This document shows, piece after piece, positions 26,420 to 34,073 of a DNA stretch of 64,000 nt. Source of the DNA: Povalibacter uvarum. Its GTDB lineage: Bacteria; Pseudomonadota; Gammaproteobacteria; Steroidobacterales; Steroidobacteraceae. The stretch is taken from positions 248,001 to 312,000 of the forward strand of contig NZ_JACHHZ010000002.1 in assembly GCF_014202975.1 (NCBI RefSeq), given 5' to 3'. A program made the position numbers and the translations under genes. The notes under the pieces were generated by a model, which was not told where the DNA came from, ran no database searches, and saw only the letters and a program-made list of their open reading frames with translations. Within the stretch, counting starts at the first letter, position 1. Each line of letters starts with the position of its first letter.

Positions 26420-27712
26420 ATGGCGCTCGAATTCAGCGAGATAGAGGCCGGCGGCAGGCGGATCCCGCTGTACCTGCTGCAGTTCGACAAGCAGGGCGCA
26501 CCGAACAGCACCGCCACCCGGCAGGCACTGGTCGATGCGGTCCGCGCCCACGACTACCGCGACGTCTACATCTTCGCGCATGGATGGAACAACGGCTTCG
26601 ACGATTCGCTCGAGCTGTTCCAGCGATTCTTCACCGGCTTTCTCGCAGCACGAACGGCCGATCCGGAATGGAAGCCGGTCTTCGTCGGCATCCAGTGGCC
26701 GAGTCTCGTGCTCGTGTTTCCGTGGGAAAAGGGGCCGCAGCTCGCCGGCGTCGACGAAGACAACGCGTTCCAGAAGGAAGCCATCGCGGATCTCGCGAGC
26801 GAGCTCGACAATGACCTCGCCCGACGATTCATCGCGCTTGCCGTGAAGGGTGGCGTAACCGCCGCCGAACAGAAGGAACTCGTGCAACTCGCACATGCGG
26901 CGCTGCATGGTGACTCCTTCGATGAGACCGGCGACTCGCTTCCCGATCCGGGCGATCTTCTCGACAGCTGGCGTGCGTTGCAGGCCAGCGATGCGGAAGC
27001 CATCGACGGCGAGTTCGGTTTCGCCGATGAGGATGGCGCGGGACCGCAGGCGGCGGGGCTCGAAGTTCTCGATCCTCGCAATCTCGTTCGGACGGCCACG
27101 GTCTATATGATGAAGGACCGGGCCGGCGTCATCGGCAATGTCGCGGTACGTCCGCTGCTCGAGGAGTTCGCAGCCGCGGGCGCCCGGATCCGCTTGATCG
27201 GCCATTCGTACGGCGCACGTGTCGTTCTCGCAGCGCTCTCGACCGCCAATCTTCAGCAGAAGGTCCGATCCGCGCTGCTGCTGCAGCCCGCGGTGAACCA
27301 GTTCTGCTTCGCCGAGGCCGGGCGCATCCCGAAGTCGCAGAAGGCGGGCGGCTTCAAGCCAGCGCTCGACCGACTGCAAGGGCCGCTCTACTCGACGTTC
27401 AGCGGCAAGGATTTCCCGCTGCACGAGACGTTTCACCTCGCCCTGCGCCGATCGAAGGATCTGGGGGAAGCCGAAATTGCGGCCGGTGCGCCTCCGAGCA
27501 TCTACTGCGCACTGGGTGGATACGGGCCTTCGGGGCTCGCCGACGGCAGCGTGGTGAGAATGCAGATCCAGGACGCGGGCGCTTATGCGATTCCGCCGGG
27601 CTCACGGATCGTTGCCCTCGACGGAACACAAGGCCGGATCAACGGCCATGGAGATGTCACCAACCGCTACGCCTGCTGGGCGCTCGTCGACCAGGACCAG
27701 CGCGCCGTGTGA
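26420..27712 (+). CDS. Serine alpha/beta hydrolase with large insertion; first gene of the CHAT/C25/PLD cluster
   Basis: The 430-residue protein has the oxyanion-type HGWNNG at residues 54-59 after a hydrophobic strand (DVYIFA). The nucleophile elbow GHSYGAR has S263. A candidate acid lies in FSGKDFPLHET and a candidate histidine in INGHGDVTN near the C-terminus. About 110 mostly acidic, helical residues (110-225) separate strand 1 from the elbow region, much longer than in simple esterases. It could be a lipase, esterase or peptidase. There is no signal peptide, so it should be cytoplasmic. It is followed after 19 nt by the CHAT-like genes, and I infer it is a working partner or effector of those proteases. 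The start has GAGGGAGAA upstream. Confidence 0.8.
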   Translation: MALEFSEIEAGGRRIPLYLLQFDKQGAPNSTATRQALVDAVRAHDYRDVYIFAHGWNNGFDDSLELFQRFFTGFLAARTADPEWKPVFVGIQWPSLVLVFPWEKGPQLAGVDEDNAFQKEAIADLASELDNDLARRFIALAVKGGVTAAEQKELVQLAHAALHGDSFDETGDSLPDPGDLLDSWRALQASDAEAIDGEFGFADEDGAGPQAAGLEVLDPRNLVRTATVYMMKDRAGVIGNVAVRPLLEEFAAAGARIRLIGHSYGARVVLAALSTANLQQKVRSALLLQPAVNQFCFAEAGRIPKSQKAGGFKPALDRLQGPLYSTFSGKDFPLHETFHLALRRSKDLGEAEIAAGAPPSIYCALGGYGPSGLADGSVVRMQIQDAGAYAIPPGSRIVALDGTQGRINGHGDVTNRYACWALVDQDQRAV

Positions 27713-27731
27713 TCGCCAGCGAGAGACTACT

Positions 27732-29156
27732 GTGAGCGCAATCTCAAACGTCGTTCGGCAGGTCCGGGATCGCCAGGGCACGCCGCTGCTGTTGTGTCGC
27801 ATCCGGCTGGACTTCCCGTCGAACGACGCGCGCAAGCCGACGAACGTGGTCTTCGATCTTACGGTCGGCACCGAAACGATCGGCTCGATCTCGATTCCCG
27901 CGACGCAGATCGGAGTGCCGATGCGTTACTCCGAAGCGCGTCTGCTGAGAATGGCGGACTATCGATTGCCGCCATCGCTGCTGGACTACATGCGCGAGCG
28001 CCTGCCGCCGGATCAGCCGCTGTATCTCGCATTCGACTCGCCGAACGGCTACTTGCCCGGCGTGCCCTGGGAGAAGCTCGCGACCGTTGCACTGCGCCGT
28101 CCGATCCTGCGACTCGGTGTCGTGTCGGTTCGACCGGTGCTGCCGCAACAGACGATGGATGTCGTGTATTGCTGCAGCCTGCCGCCGAACGCGGGCATCT
28201 CGCCCGCTGTCGTCGTCACCGATTTCATCCGGCAATTGCCCCGCCAGCTGCCGCAACTCGCGCAGCTGCATGTGTTCACGCACCGATCCCTCACCAGCCT
28301 GTTGCAGCGGAAGATCGAATCGCTCGGACTCGGCGGACGCGTGGTCGTCTACACGCCGCCGGAAATGGCAATGTGTCCGATCGAAGGCGGCAGCAACACG
28401 CTGAGCGATGTGCCCGAGGTGTCGCAGATCCAGAATCCCTGGCTCCTCTGGATGCGCGACAGCCTGCGCCAGGTCTCCATCGACGGTGTGCACTTCGTCT
28501 GCACGGGCTATCTCGGCAGGACGAAGGCGGGACTGCGGCTGTCCGAAGCGCCGATGCAGACTGATCAGATGCGCTGTGCCGAGATCGTATCGACGCGGGA
28601 GCTCGCGATGTTCCTGCAACAGATCGGCGCGTGGTCGGTGGCCTTCAGCTCGCCGCCGTTCAACAGCTGCGATCTTGGGCTGCGCATGCTCTGCCACCAG
28701 ATCTCGAGCTCGATCTCCGGTCCGACCGCCTTCCACGACATCGGGACCGACATCGATGCCAATGCGCTCTCCATGCTCTATCGCTACGTCTTCGTTCCCC
28801 AGGATGCGCCGCTGCCCGCCTCGCCGGCGCTGGCGCTCTCGACCCATCCTTCCTGGGCCGGCGTGGTGAATCAGCAATGGGACGACCGCATGGATCGGCT
28901 CGTCCGTGAATACACGGTGCTCGGACAAACCAACAGCGGCATCGAGCCGAACCCGGCGCCCGCGCCGTGGGTGACCGCGCAGCAACGCATTCTCGAAAAA
29001 TCGATCTCGGACCTCGCGAATGAGCCAACCTCCCCGGCGGAGAAGGCTCGCGAGGACGGCATCCTCGCCGCTCTCAAGTTCACGAGCGATCTGCTCGCGA
29101 AGTACACCGGCCGCGGCGGCAATGACAAGGACTCGAGCGGAGGAACGACGTCATGA
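27732..29156 (+). CDS. CHAT-like protein, probably catalytically degenerate
   Basis: The start is GTG at 27732 and the protein has 474 residues. The architecture parallels the next gene: an N-terminal beta-rich part, a LPGVPWEKL motif (108-116) like the LPWE motif before CHAT protease domains, and a strand ending in histidine (SIDGVHFVCTGYLG, H254). Where CHAT proteins carry the catalytic cysteine at the end of the next strand, this protein reads WSVAFSSPPFNSCDLG. Serines sit at the expected place and the nearest cysteine is C313. I therefore infer a pseudo-protease, perhaps a sensor or scaffold for the active paralogue. The stop overlaps the next start as ATGA. The C-terminal 60 residues are helical and acidic. 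Confidence 0.7.
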   Translation: MSAISNVVRQVRDRQGTPLLLCRIRLDFPSNDARKPTNVVFDLTVGTETIGSISIPATQIGVPMRYSEARLLRMADYRLPPSLLDYMRERLPPDQPLYLAFDSPNGYLPGVPWEKLATVALRRPILRLGVVSVRPVLPQQTMDVVYCCSLPPNAGISPAVVVTDFIRQLPRQLPQLAQLHVFTHRSLTSLLQRKIESLGLGGRVVVYTPPEMAMCPIEGGSNTLSDVPEVSQIQNPWLLWMRDSLRQVSIDGVHFVCTGYLGRTKAGLRLSEAPMQTDQMRCAEIVSTRELAMFLQQIGAWSVAFSSPPFNSCDLGLRMLCHQISSSISGPTAFHDIGTDIDANALSMLYRYVFVPQDAPLPASPALALSTHPSWAGVVNQQWDDRMDRLVREYTVLGQTNSGIEPNPAPAPWVTAQQRILEKSISDLANEPTSPAEKAREDGILAALKFTSDLLAKYTGRGGNDKDSSGGTTS

Positions 29157-30475
29157 GTCGTGCCGTCATCCGCTTCCAGGATGCCGACGACGGTTCGGGC
29201 GTCTGGTTCTGTCTCGAGGCTTCGGGCAGCAAGCTCTCGCGGCTGGGCTGCAAGCCGAACGACAAGGCATTTCTCTTCGACGACGCCGCAACGATCGTGG
29301 GGGCTGGCGAAGCGCTGCGCGACAGCCTGCTGGTTCACCAGGGCATTTCCGGCCGGTTGAGCGAATGGATGAAGATGCAGGACAAGGATTTCCTGTCGTT
29401 GCAGCTGCAGATGGAGAGTACCGTCGCCGACCAGTTGCCGTGGGAGGCGCTCGTCGATCACAACAAATCGTTCCTGGCGCTCGATCTGCAGTCACCCGTA
29501 ACCCGCGTGCTGCCAGCGGATCAGCAGGACCGGGTGCAACGCGAATTTCCTTTCGTTCCGCCGCTGCGGCTGGCCTGCGTGCTCGGTGCATGGTGGGAGA
29601 ACGGCGGACTCGAACAGCAGACCCAGGAATGGGCGAGCATCAAAGCAGGACTCGCCGCCGCGGCGGCTCAGATGCCTGTCGTCGTAGCAGTCTTCAGTTG
29701 CGCCGCCGAACTCGAAGCGACGGTCATGGCCGACCCGCCGCCGGGCGTGACGGTGCAGTGGCACATCATCGCGGGGAATGCACCCGCTTTGCTCAGCGAG
29801 ATCGCAACCTTTGCGCCGCACATCCTGCATCTCTACGCGCACGGCTCTTCGGGTGATCAGCAGTTCCTGTCCGTCAGTACGGCAGCGGATGTCGTTCAGA
29901 GCAGCGCTCACGGCTCCGTGCTTCTGACGGCCAAAGACATCCGCCAGATTGCCGATCGCGACCAGTACATCTGGGCCATCGCGCTGAACTGCTGCGACAG
30001 CGCCGCCAACACGATCGACGGGCGGCACTTTGCGTGGCAGCTCGTGAAGTTCGGCTTCCCTGCCGTGATCGCGATGCGCGAGCCGGTCAAGACGACCGAA
30101 ACGCGCATCGTGAGCCGCTACTTCTACGAGGCCGCACTGCGTGCCCTGCATGAGATTCCCATCGGCGGCCGCAAGAACGTCGAGTGGGCGGGATTTCTGC
30201 AGCGAGTACGAATGGAGCTCGCGGGCGACAGCATCAAGGCAGCACAGAACAAACGCTGGCTGATCCCGGTGCTCTACGCACGCACCGATCCATTCCAGAT
30301 CATCCGCTGCAAGCCCGACCTCGATCCGGCTGAGCGCATCCGCCTGCGCGCGCTGCGCGAAGAGCTGATCAAGCAGCGCGATGCGACGCTGCAGACGGTG
30401 CCCGCGGATCTGAAGGAACAGATCGAGAAGGTGTTCGAGCTGAAGCTGGGGGAGATTGATGCGCAGCTGATTTGA
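29153..30475 (+). CDS. CHAT-domain cysteine protease
   Basis: The 440-residue protein is a recognisable CHAT (caspase HetF-associated with TPR) protease. LPWEAL lies at residues 95-100. The catalytic histidine is H230 in PHILHLYAHGSSGDQQF. The cysteine is in WAIALNCCDSAANTIDGRHFA (C280 or C281), followed by a GFPAVIAMREPVKTTETRIVSRYFYEAAL helix pair typical of the domain. The first 130 residues are not a TPR array but resemble the N-terminal half of the preceding gene. The C-terminal 70 residues are strongly helical (ALREELIKQRDATLQ). It overlaps the upstream gene by 4 nt, so the two are co-translated. CHAT proteases in bacteria cleave specific partner proteins in defence or cell-death systems. 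Confidence 0.88.
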   Translation: MSRAVIRFQDADDGSGVWFCLEASGSKLSRLGCKPNDKAFLFDDAATIVGAGEALRDSLLVHQGISGRLSEWMKMQDKDFLSLQLQMESTVADQLPWEALVDHNKSFLALDLQSPVTRVLPADQQDRVQREFPFVPPLRLACVLGAWWENGGLEQQTQEWASIKAGLAAAAAQMPVVVAVFSCAAELEATVMADPPPGVTVQWHIIAGNAPALLSEIATFAPHILHLYAHGSSGDQQFLSVSTAADVVQSSAHGSVLLTAKDIRQIADRDQYIWAIALNCCDSAANTIDGRHFAWQLVKFGFPAVIAMREPVKTTETRIVSRYFYEAALRALHEIPIGGRKNVEWAGFLQRVRMELAGDSIKAAQNKRWLIPVLYARTDPFQIIRCKPDLDPAERIRLRALREELIKQRDATLQTVPADLKEQIEKVFELKLGEIDAQLI

Positions 30476-30476
30476 G

Positions 30477-30516
30477 GCCAGCCGGCTAGCCTGCCAGCTG
30501 TTAGCCGCTAGCCAGA
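30477..30516. repeat. Unpaired GCTAGCC-type repeat words
   Basis: GGCCAGCCGGCTAGCC and TTAGCCGCTAGCCAGAAG words occupy the gap between the CHAT gene and the C25-like gene. They match the arms of the larger hairpin at 46743-46840, but no complementary arm is visible here beyond short self-pairing of GCCGGC and GCTAGC. Confidence 0.45.
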
Positions 30517-30563
30517 AGCAAGAACTACCACCTCGAACATTCAGCGGCCGACGCTTCACCGCC

Positions 30564-31979
30564 ATGACTGATCCCACTGCCCGCCCGGCTGAACTGCAGA
30601 TCAATGCATGTATGAGCACTGGAGAGACTGTGCAGGGGGCGCTTGCGGCGAATACGGCGAAGTGGGCGCTTGGGAATCGGCCTTCGGCGATCGACAAGTT
30701 TCTGAAGCCGGCGGCGCCGGCGGATCCGAAGGATTGGCTCGATGAGCGCGTGGGCTGGGCATTGGTCGCGTTCGAGCGCACCGGCTTCAAGCCGGAGCAG
30801 TATGCGAACAACGAGGATCTTTGCGCACCGCTGCGGGCGCTTCTGCAGAAGCGCGAGAACGCAGTGGTGCTGCGGTTTCGCCCCGACTCCGACAAGCGAT
30901 ACACGCTGCTTCGCGATTATCGGAACAACAAGGATCTCGACATCGCCGGCAGTGCGATCGGCAAGGCCGCGGGACAGATACCGCGGCATCTGCTGCTGGT
31001 CGGCAAGCCGACCGCGGATCAGTTGCCATGGGCATTGCAGTACCTGCTGAGCGTCGGCCGCAGCGTCGGACGCCTGCCGTTCGATCCGCTGCACGATGAG
31101 GCGCTGCTTTCCCCGTACGTCACGGCGTGCCTCAACGACTGGGCCGACGCGAAGTGCAATGCTGGCGCGACTGTCACATGGGCTGTCGATCACAGTCCCG
31201 CGGACATCACGCATCTCATGCGGCGTTCGATTGCCGATGCGACATTCGAGAAGTACGTCGCCGATGACGATCTCAAGGCGGGCGCGCTTTGTCTCACCGA
31301 CGAGCTCGCGACCCACGATCAGCTTCGCGAGCAACTGAAGCAGCGTTCGCCGGCGATGATCGTGACGACCAGCCACGGGATGACCGGCCCGATCGACGAC
31401 CCTGCGCAGATGGCGGCACAACTCGGGCTGCTCGTCGATCATCATCACGCGCCTCTGCCACTCGATGCGTTGCTCAAGGAATGGCAACCCGATGGCGCGG
31501 TCTGGTACGCGCACGCCTGCTGTGCCGCCGGGAGTGACGATGGATCGCGATTCGCCGCATTGTTCGCCGATGGAACACCGGCGCAGCAGGTCCTCAAAGC
31601 TGTTGGCGAGCTCGGCGCGCAGGTCGCTCCGCTCCCTCTCGCACTGCTGACGGCGAAGAAGCCCGCTCGCGCCTTCCTCGGTCACATCGAGCCGACGTTC
31701 GACTGGACGCTGCGGCAGCCCGCAACCGGCCAGCTGCTGACCGCGACACTGGTGAATGCGCTGTACACGGAGATCTATCTCGGATCGCCGATCGGCCATG
31801 CGTTCAGAGGCTGGTACGGCGCTGCGGGGACCCACTACGCCGCGTGGGACGCTATCAAGCTGGGCTACGACGCGAAGGAATCCTCGAGTGCCGCGCTGCT
31901 CTATCACAATCTCGCCGCACGCGACGTGCAGACGCTGGTGCTGCTCGGCGATCCGGTGGTGCGACTGGTATCGGCGTAG
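30564..31979 (+). CDS. C25/caspase-fold cysteine protease-like protein
   Basis: The 471-residue protein shows a clan CD (caspase-fold) pattern. A hydrophobic strand ends in histidine (AMIVTTSHGMTG, H271). A second strand ends in cysteine (GAVWYAHACCAAGSDDG, C319 or C320). The last residues, VLLGDPVVRLVSA, match the GDP-hinge seen at the end of gingipain-type (C25) domains. A LPWALQYLL motif at residues 154-162 recalls the LPWE motif of the two CHAT genes upstream. There is no signal peptide, unlike secreted gingipains. It lies 88 nt after the CHAT protease gene, on the same strand. An internal ATG at codon 17 is an alternative start. Protease activity is inferred from the dyad only. Confidence 0.78.
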   Translation: MTDPTARPAELQINACMSTGETVQGALAANTAKWALGNRPSAIDKFLKPAAPADPKDWLDERVGWALVAFERTGFKPEQYANNEDLCAPLRALLQKRENAVVLRFRPDSDKRYTLLRDYRNNKDLDIAGSAIGKAAGQIPRHLLLVGKPTADQLPWALQYLLSVGRSVGRLPFDPLHDEALLSPYVTACLNDWADAKCNAGATVTWAVDHSPADITHLMRRSIADATFEKYVADDDLKAGALCLTDELATHDQLREQLKQRSPAMIVTTSHGMTGPIDDPAQMAAQLGLLVDHHHAPLPLDALLKEWQPDGAVWYAHACCAAGSDDGSRFAALFADGTPAQQVLKAVGELGAQVAPLPLALLTAKKPARAFLGHIEPTFDWTLRQPATGQLLTATLVNALYTEIYLGSPIGHAFRGWYGAAGTHYAAWDAIKLGYDAKESSSAALLYHNLAARDVQTLVLLGDPVVRLVSA

Positions 31980-32006
31980 GACGAACAACGATCTTCCTGC
32001 TGCGTT

Positions 32007-32027
32007 CTCCGTGAATTCCGTGTGAGA
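32007..32027. repeat. Single arm of the CACGGAG repeat family
   Basis: CTCCGTGAATTCCGTGTGAG resembles the right arms of the hairpins at 8922-8948 and 40942-40968. It lies between the convergent C25-like and PLD-like genes. The left arm is missing, so a stable terminator here is doubtful. Confidence 0.5.
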
Positions 32028-32043
32028 CCTCTTCTCTCGCGGC

Positions 32044-33840
32044 TCAAAGCTCCGTAAACCCCTTCATCTGCGCCGCCACCCTGACGCGCTTGTAGCGGAA
32101 CGTCCCGCGTTTGTACTTCTTCAGCCATCCGTCCGTCTCGTCGAGGAACACGCTCGCGTCCGAGCTGACGGCGGACTCTTCATCGCCCGCGCGCAGTGCA
32201 TTGACCGATTCCATCACCGAACGGAAATAGTAGTGATGGAAGAGCCGGTTGAACTCCGTGTAGTAGATGTCCGCGACGCGCCGGTTGCCCCGGATGATGA
32301 GCATGTTCTCGTCGTTCTCGTTCTCCGACGGGATGCTGAAGTTCGCCGAGCCCGTGATGACGATCGGATCGTCGCCCAACGGGTCCGACAGCAGGAACTT
32401 CGAGTGGATGAAGCTCACATGCGTGTTGAGCCCCATCGAGCGGGCGCTCGTTTCCTTCGCCCATTGATGCAGCGGTGTTCGCAGGAAGGATCCCCATGCC
32501 TTGTAGACGTTGTTGCTCGCGTTGACGGCGATGAAAGGCTCCGAGCTGTTCTTGTTCGGCTTGTCCTGGCGCTCGAGCAGCAGGAAGCAGATCGCGTTGA
32601 GATCAGTGTTGTCCTTCAGCAGCGTTTTGAACTCCCTGGCGATGCCGAAAGCCAGCGTGATGCACGCCTGTTGTTTTGCGCTGTCGAGCAGATCGCCATA
32701 GAGCGTCATCGCGTTCACCCCGCGTCGCGGACTGAAAACGGGCGTTGCACCGTCGGGAATATCTGCCTTGGACGCAGGCAACGGCGTGAGCGCCTCGATT
32801 GCATCACGCAGCGCCGCATTGTGCGCCCGAACTGTCGAAGCATCGTCGCCTTCCGCTCCGCCGGGATCGGCACTCAGCAGTTGCCAGTAGTCGCGAAACG
32901 ATCGCGCGACAGCAGCATTGCGCAGCCAGTGTCCAACATTCGTCTGTCCATGAATGCCGCCGTTCGAAAGATTCGTGGATCCCGTCCACACGGCCACCGG
33001 CCGCAGAGCCTTCGTTCTCAGCAGCACCATGAACTTGTTGTGCTGAATGCTCGACTTCCTCGCTTCCCGAAGAACGACAGCGCTGCGGGGAATTCCGGCT
33101 TGCGTGAGCATCGCCAGATTGTCGCCCCGAGGGAAATCGCTGCCGTTCTCGCCATCGCCATTCTTCTTGGCATCGAGGATGAGCTGTACTGAAGCGCCGC
33201 GATCCCTCGCTTTTCGCAACGCCTGTGCAACCGGCAGGTATCGAAACTCGTAGAAGCATCCGAGCAGCGTGTCGCCGCGCTTCGCTTGCGCAATGAACCC
33301 GAGCAATGCCTCGTCGAGCTCCCGGCTGAGCCATTGCGCGGCCTCGGCCTGCTTCTCGGGGGTCGGCTGTTCATCGGGCGGCAAGTTGCCGAATCGTCGT
33401 TCGTACGCCTGGCTGCTCGCAACGCCGCGATTGAAGAACACGTCGTGGGTACCGCGCGTGAACAGCCGCTCCGTTCGAACCCTGATCCGCAGCGGCGCCG
33501 CACTGCGATCGATGTTTCGCGGATCGCCCTTCAGCGGATGAAATACGTACTCGTAGACATGATCCGGCTTCGCCGTGAAATCGTCCCAGACGAAGCTCTG
33601 CACCGGATGCTCGTAGGTGCTGACGGAGAGATGCGGGCCCGGCTGTGGAATCACGGAAGGGAACACCTTGAACCCCGCCATGTAAAAGCGCTGGCCCTCC
33701 GCGCGATCGATGCGCTCGACCGCGAAGCCGAGCAGGCCGGTCGTGTTGGCCTGCTGCGAATCGATGGTGAACGACACCGTGTTGATGCCACTCACAGCGA
33801 ACACCTGATACCCCGCCGTCCTGCGCGATCGGAATCTCAT
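32044..33840 (-). CDS. Phospholipase D-like protein with two HKD motifs
   Basis: The 598-residue protein has two phospholipase D half-sites. The first is IQHNKFMVL...VWTGSTNLSNGG (H267, K269, no aspartate at the usual place). The second is FIHSKFLLSDPLGDDPIVITGSANFS (H479, K481, D486). An N-terminal beta-rich domain of about 120 residues (GINTVSFTIDSQ, ISGXQ-like strands) precedes them and resembles an extra ligand- or substrate-binding fold. PLD-superfamily enzymes cleave phosphodiesters in lipids or nucleic acids. It carries no signal peptide. It faces the hydrolase/CHAT/C25 genes in convergent orientation with a 64-nt gap, and I infer a functional link, with the PLD as a second effector. 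Confidence 0.87.
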   Translation of the reverse strand: MRFRSRRTAGYQVFAVSGINTVSFTIDSQQANTTGLLGFAVERIDRAEGQRFYMAGFKVFPSVIPQPGPHLSVSTYEHPVQSFVWDDFTAKPDHVYEYVFHPLKGDPRNIDRSAAPLRIRVRTERLFTRGTHDVFFNRGVASSQAYERRFGNLPPDEQPTPEKQAEAAQWLSRELDEALLGFIAQAKRGDTLLGCFYEFRYLPVAQALRKARDRGASVQLILDAKKNGDGENGSDFPRGDNLAMLTQAGIPRSAVVLREARKSSIQHNKFMVLLRTKALRPVAVWTGSTNLSNGGIHGQTNVGHWLRNAAVARSFRDYWQLLSADPGGAEGDDASTVRAHNAALRDAIEALTPLPASKADIPDGATPVFSPRRGVNAMTLYGDLLDSAKQQACITLAFGIAREFKTLLKDNTDLNAICFLLLERQDKPNKNSSEPFIAVNASNNVYKAWGSFLRTPLHQWAKETSARSMGLNTHVSFIHSKFLLSDPLGDDPIVITGSANFSIPSENENDENMLIIRGNRRVADIYYTEFNRLFHHYYFRSVMESVNALRAGDEESAVSSDASVFLDETDGWLKKYKRGTFRYKRVRVAAQMKGFTEL

Positions 33841-34024
33841 GCCGCTGATCTCGGGCTGCCGGGAAAATCAGCCTACGCCCGCCGCAATCCTGGACCAGTG
33901 GCCGAAGGGACGCACCGTACGGTTAACCCTTTGTTACAACCTCGCATGAACTCCGGGTGGTATCCGGGAGTACTGTATGCGGCCGACGCCGGTTGCCGAC
34001 AACGGGGCGTTCGTGGGCACAATG

Positions 34025-34040
34025 CGGCCCTTCCGGGCCG
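34025..34040 (+). promoter_or_regulatory. Small GC-rich hairpin in the leader of the RND operon
   Basis: CGGCCC-TTCC-GGGCCG forms a perfect 6-bp stem with a stable four-base loop, 33 nt before the ATG of the membrane-fusion protein. Possible roles are attenuation or mRNA stabilisation; no T-run follows. Confidence 0.4.
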
Positions 34041-34073
34041 TCCGTTCCGGCCGTTTCGTTCGTGGGGAGCTTC

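Noticed and set aside
26420-27712. Secreted lipase
   Set aside because: No signal peptide or lipobox precedes the domain, so I treat the protein as cytoplasmic.
30564-31979. Gingipain-type secreted virulence protease
   Set aside because: There is no signal, pro-domain or C-terminal sorting domain; only the clan-level pattern fits.
30525-31988. 487-codon frame antisense to the C25-like gene
   Set aside because: The plus-strand gene has catalytic-motif support; this frame is Arg/Gln-rich with no fold signal.
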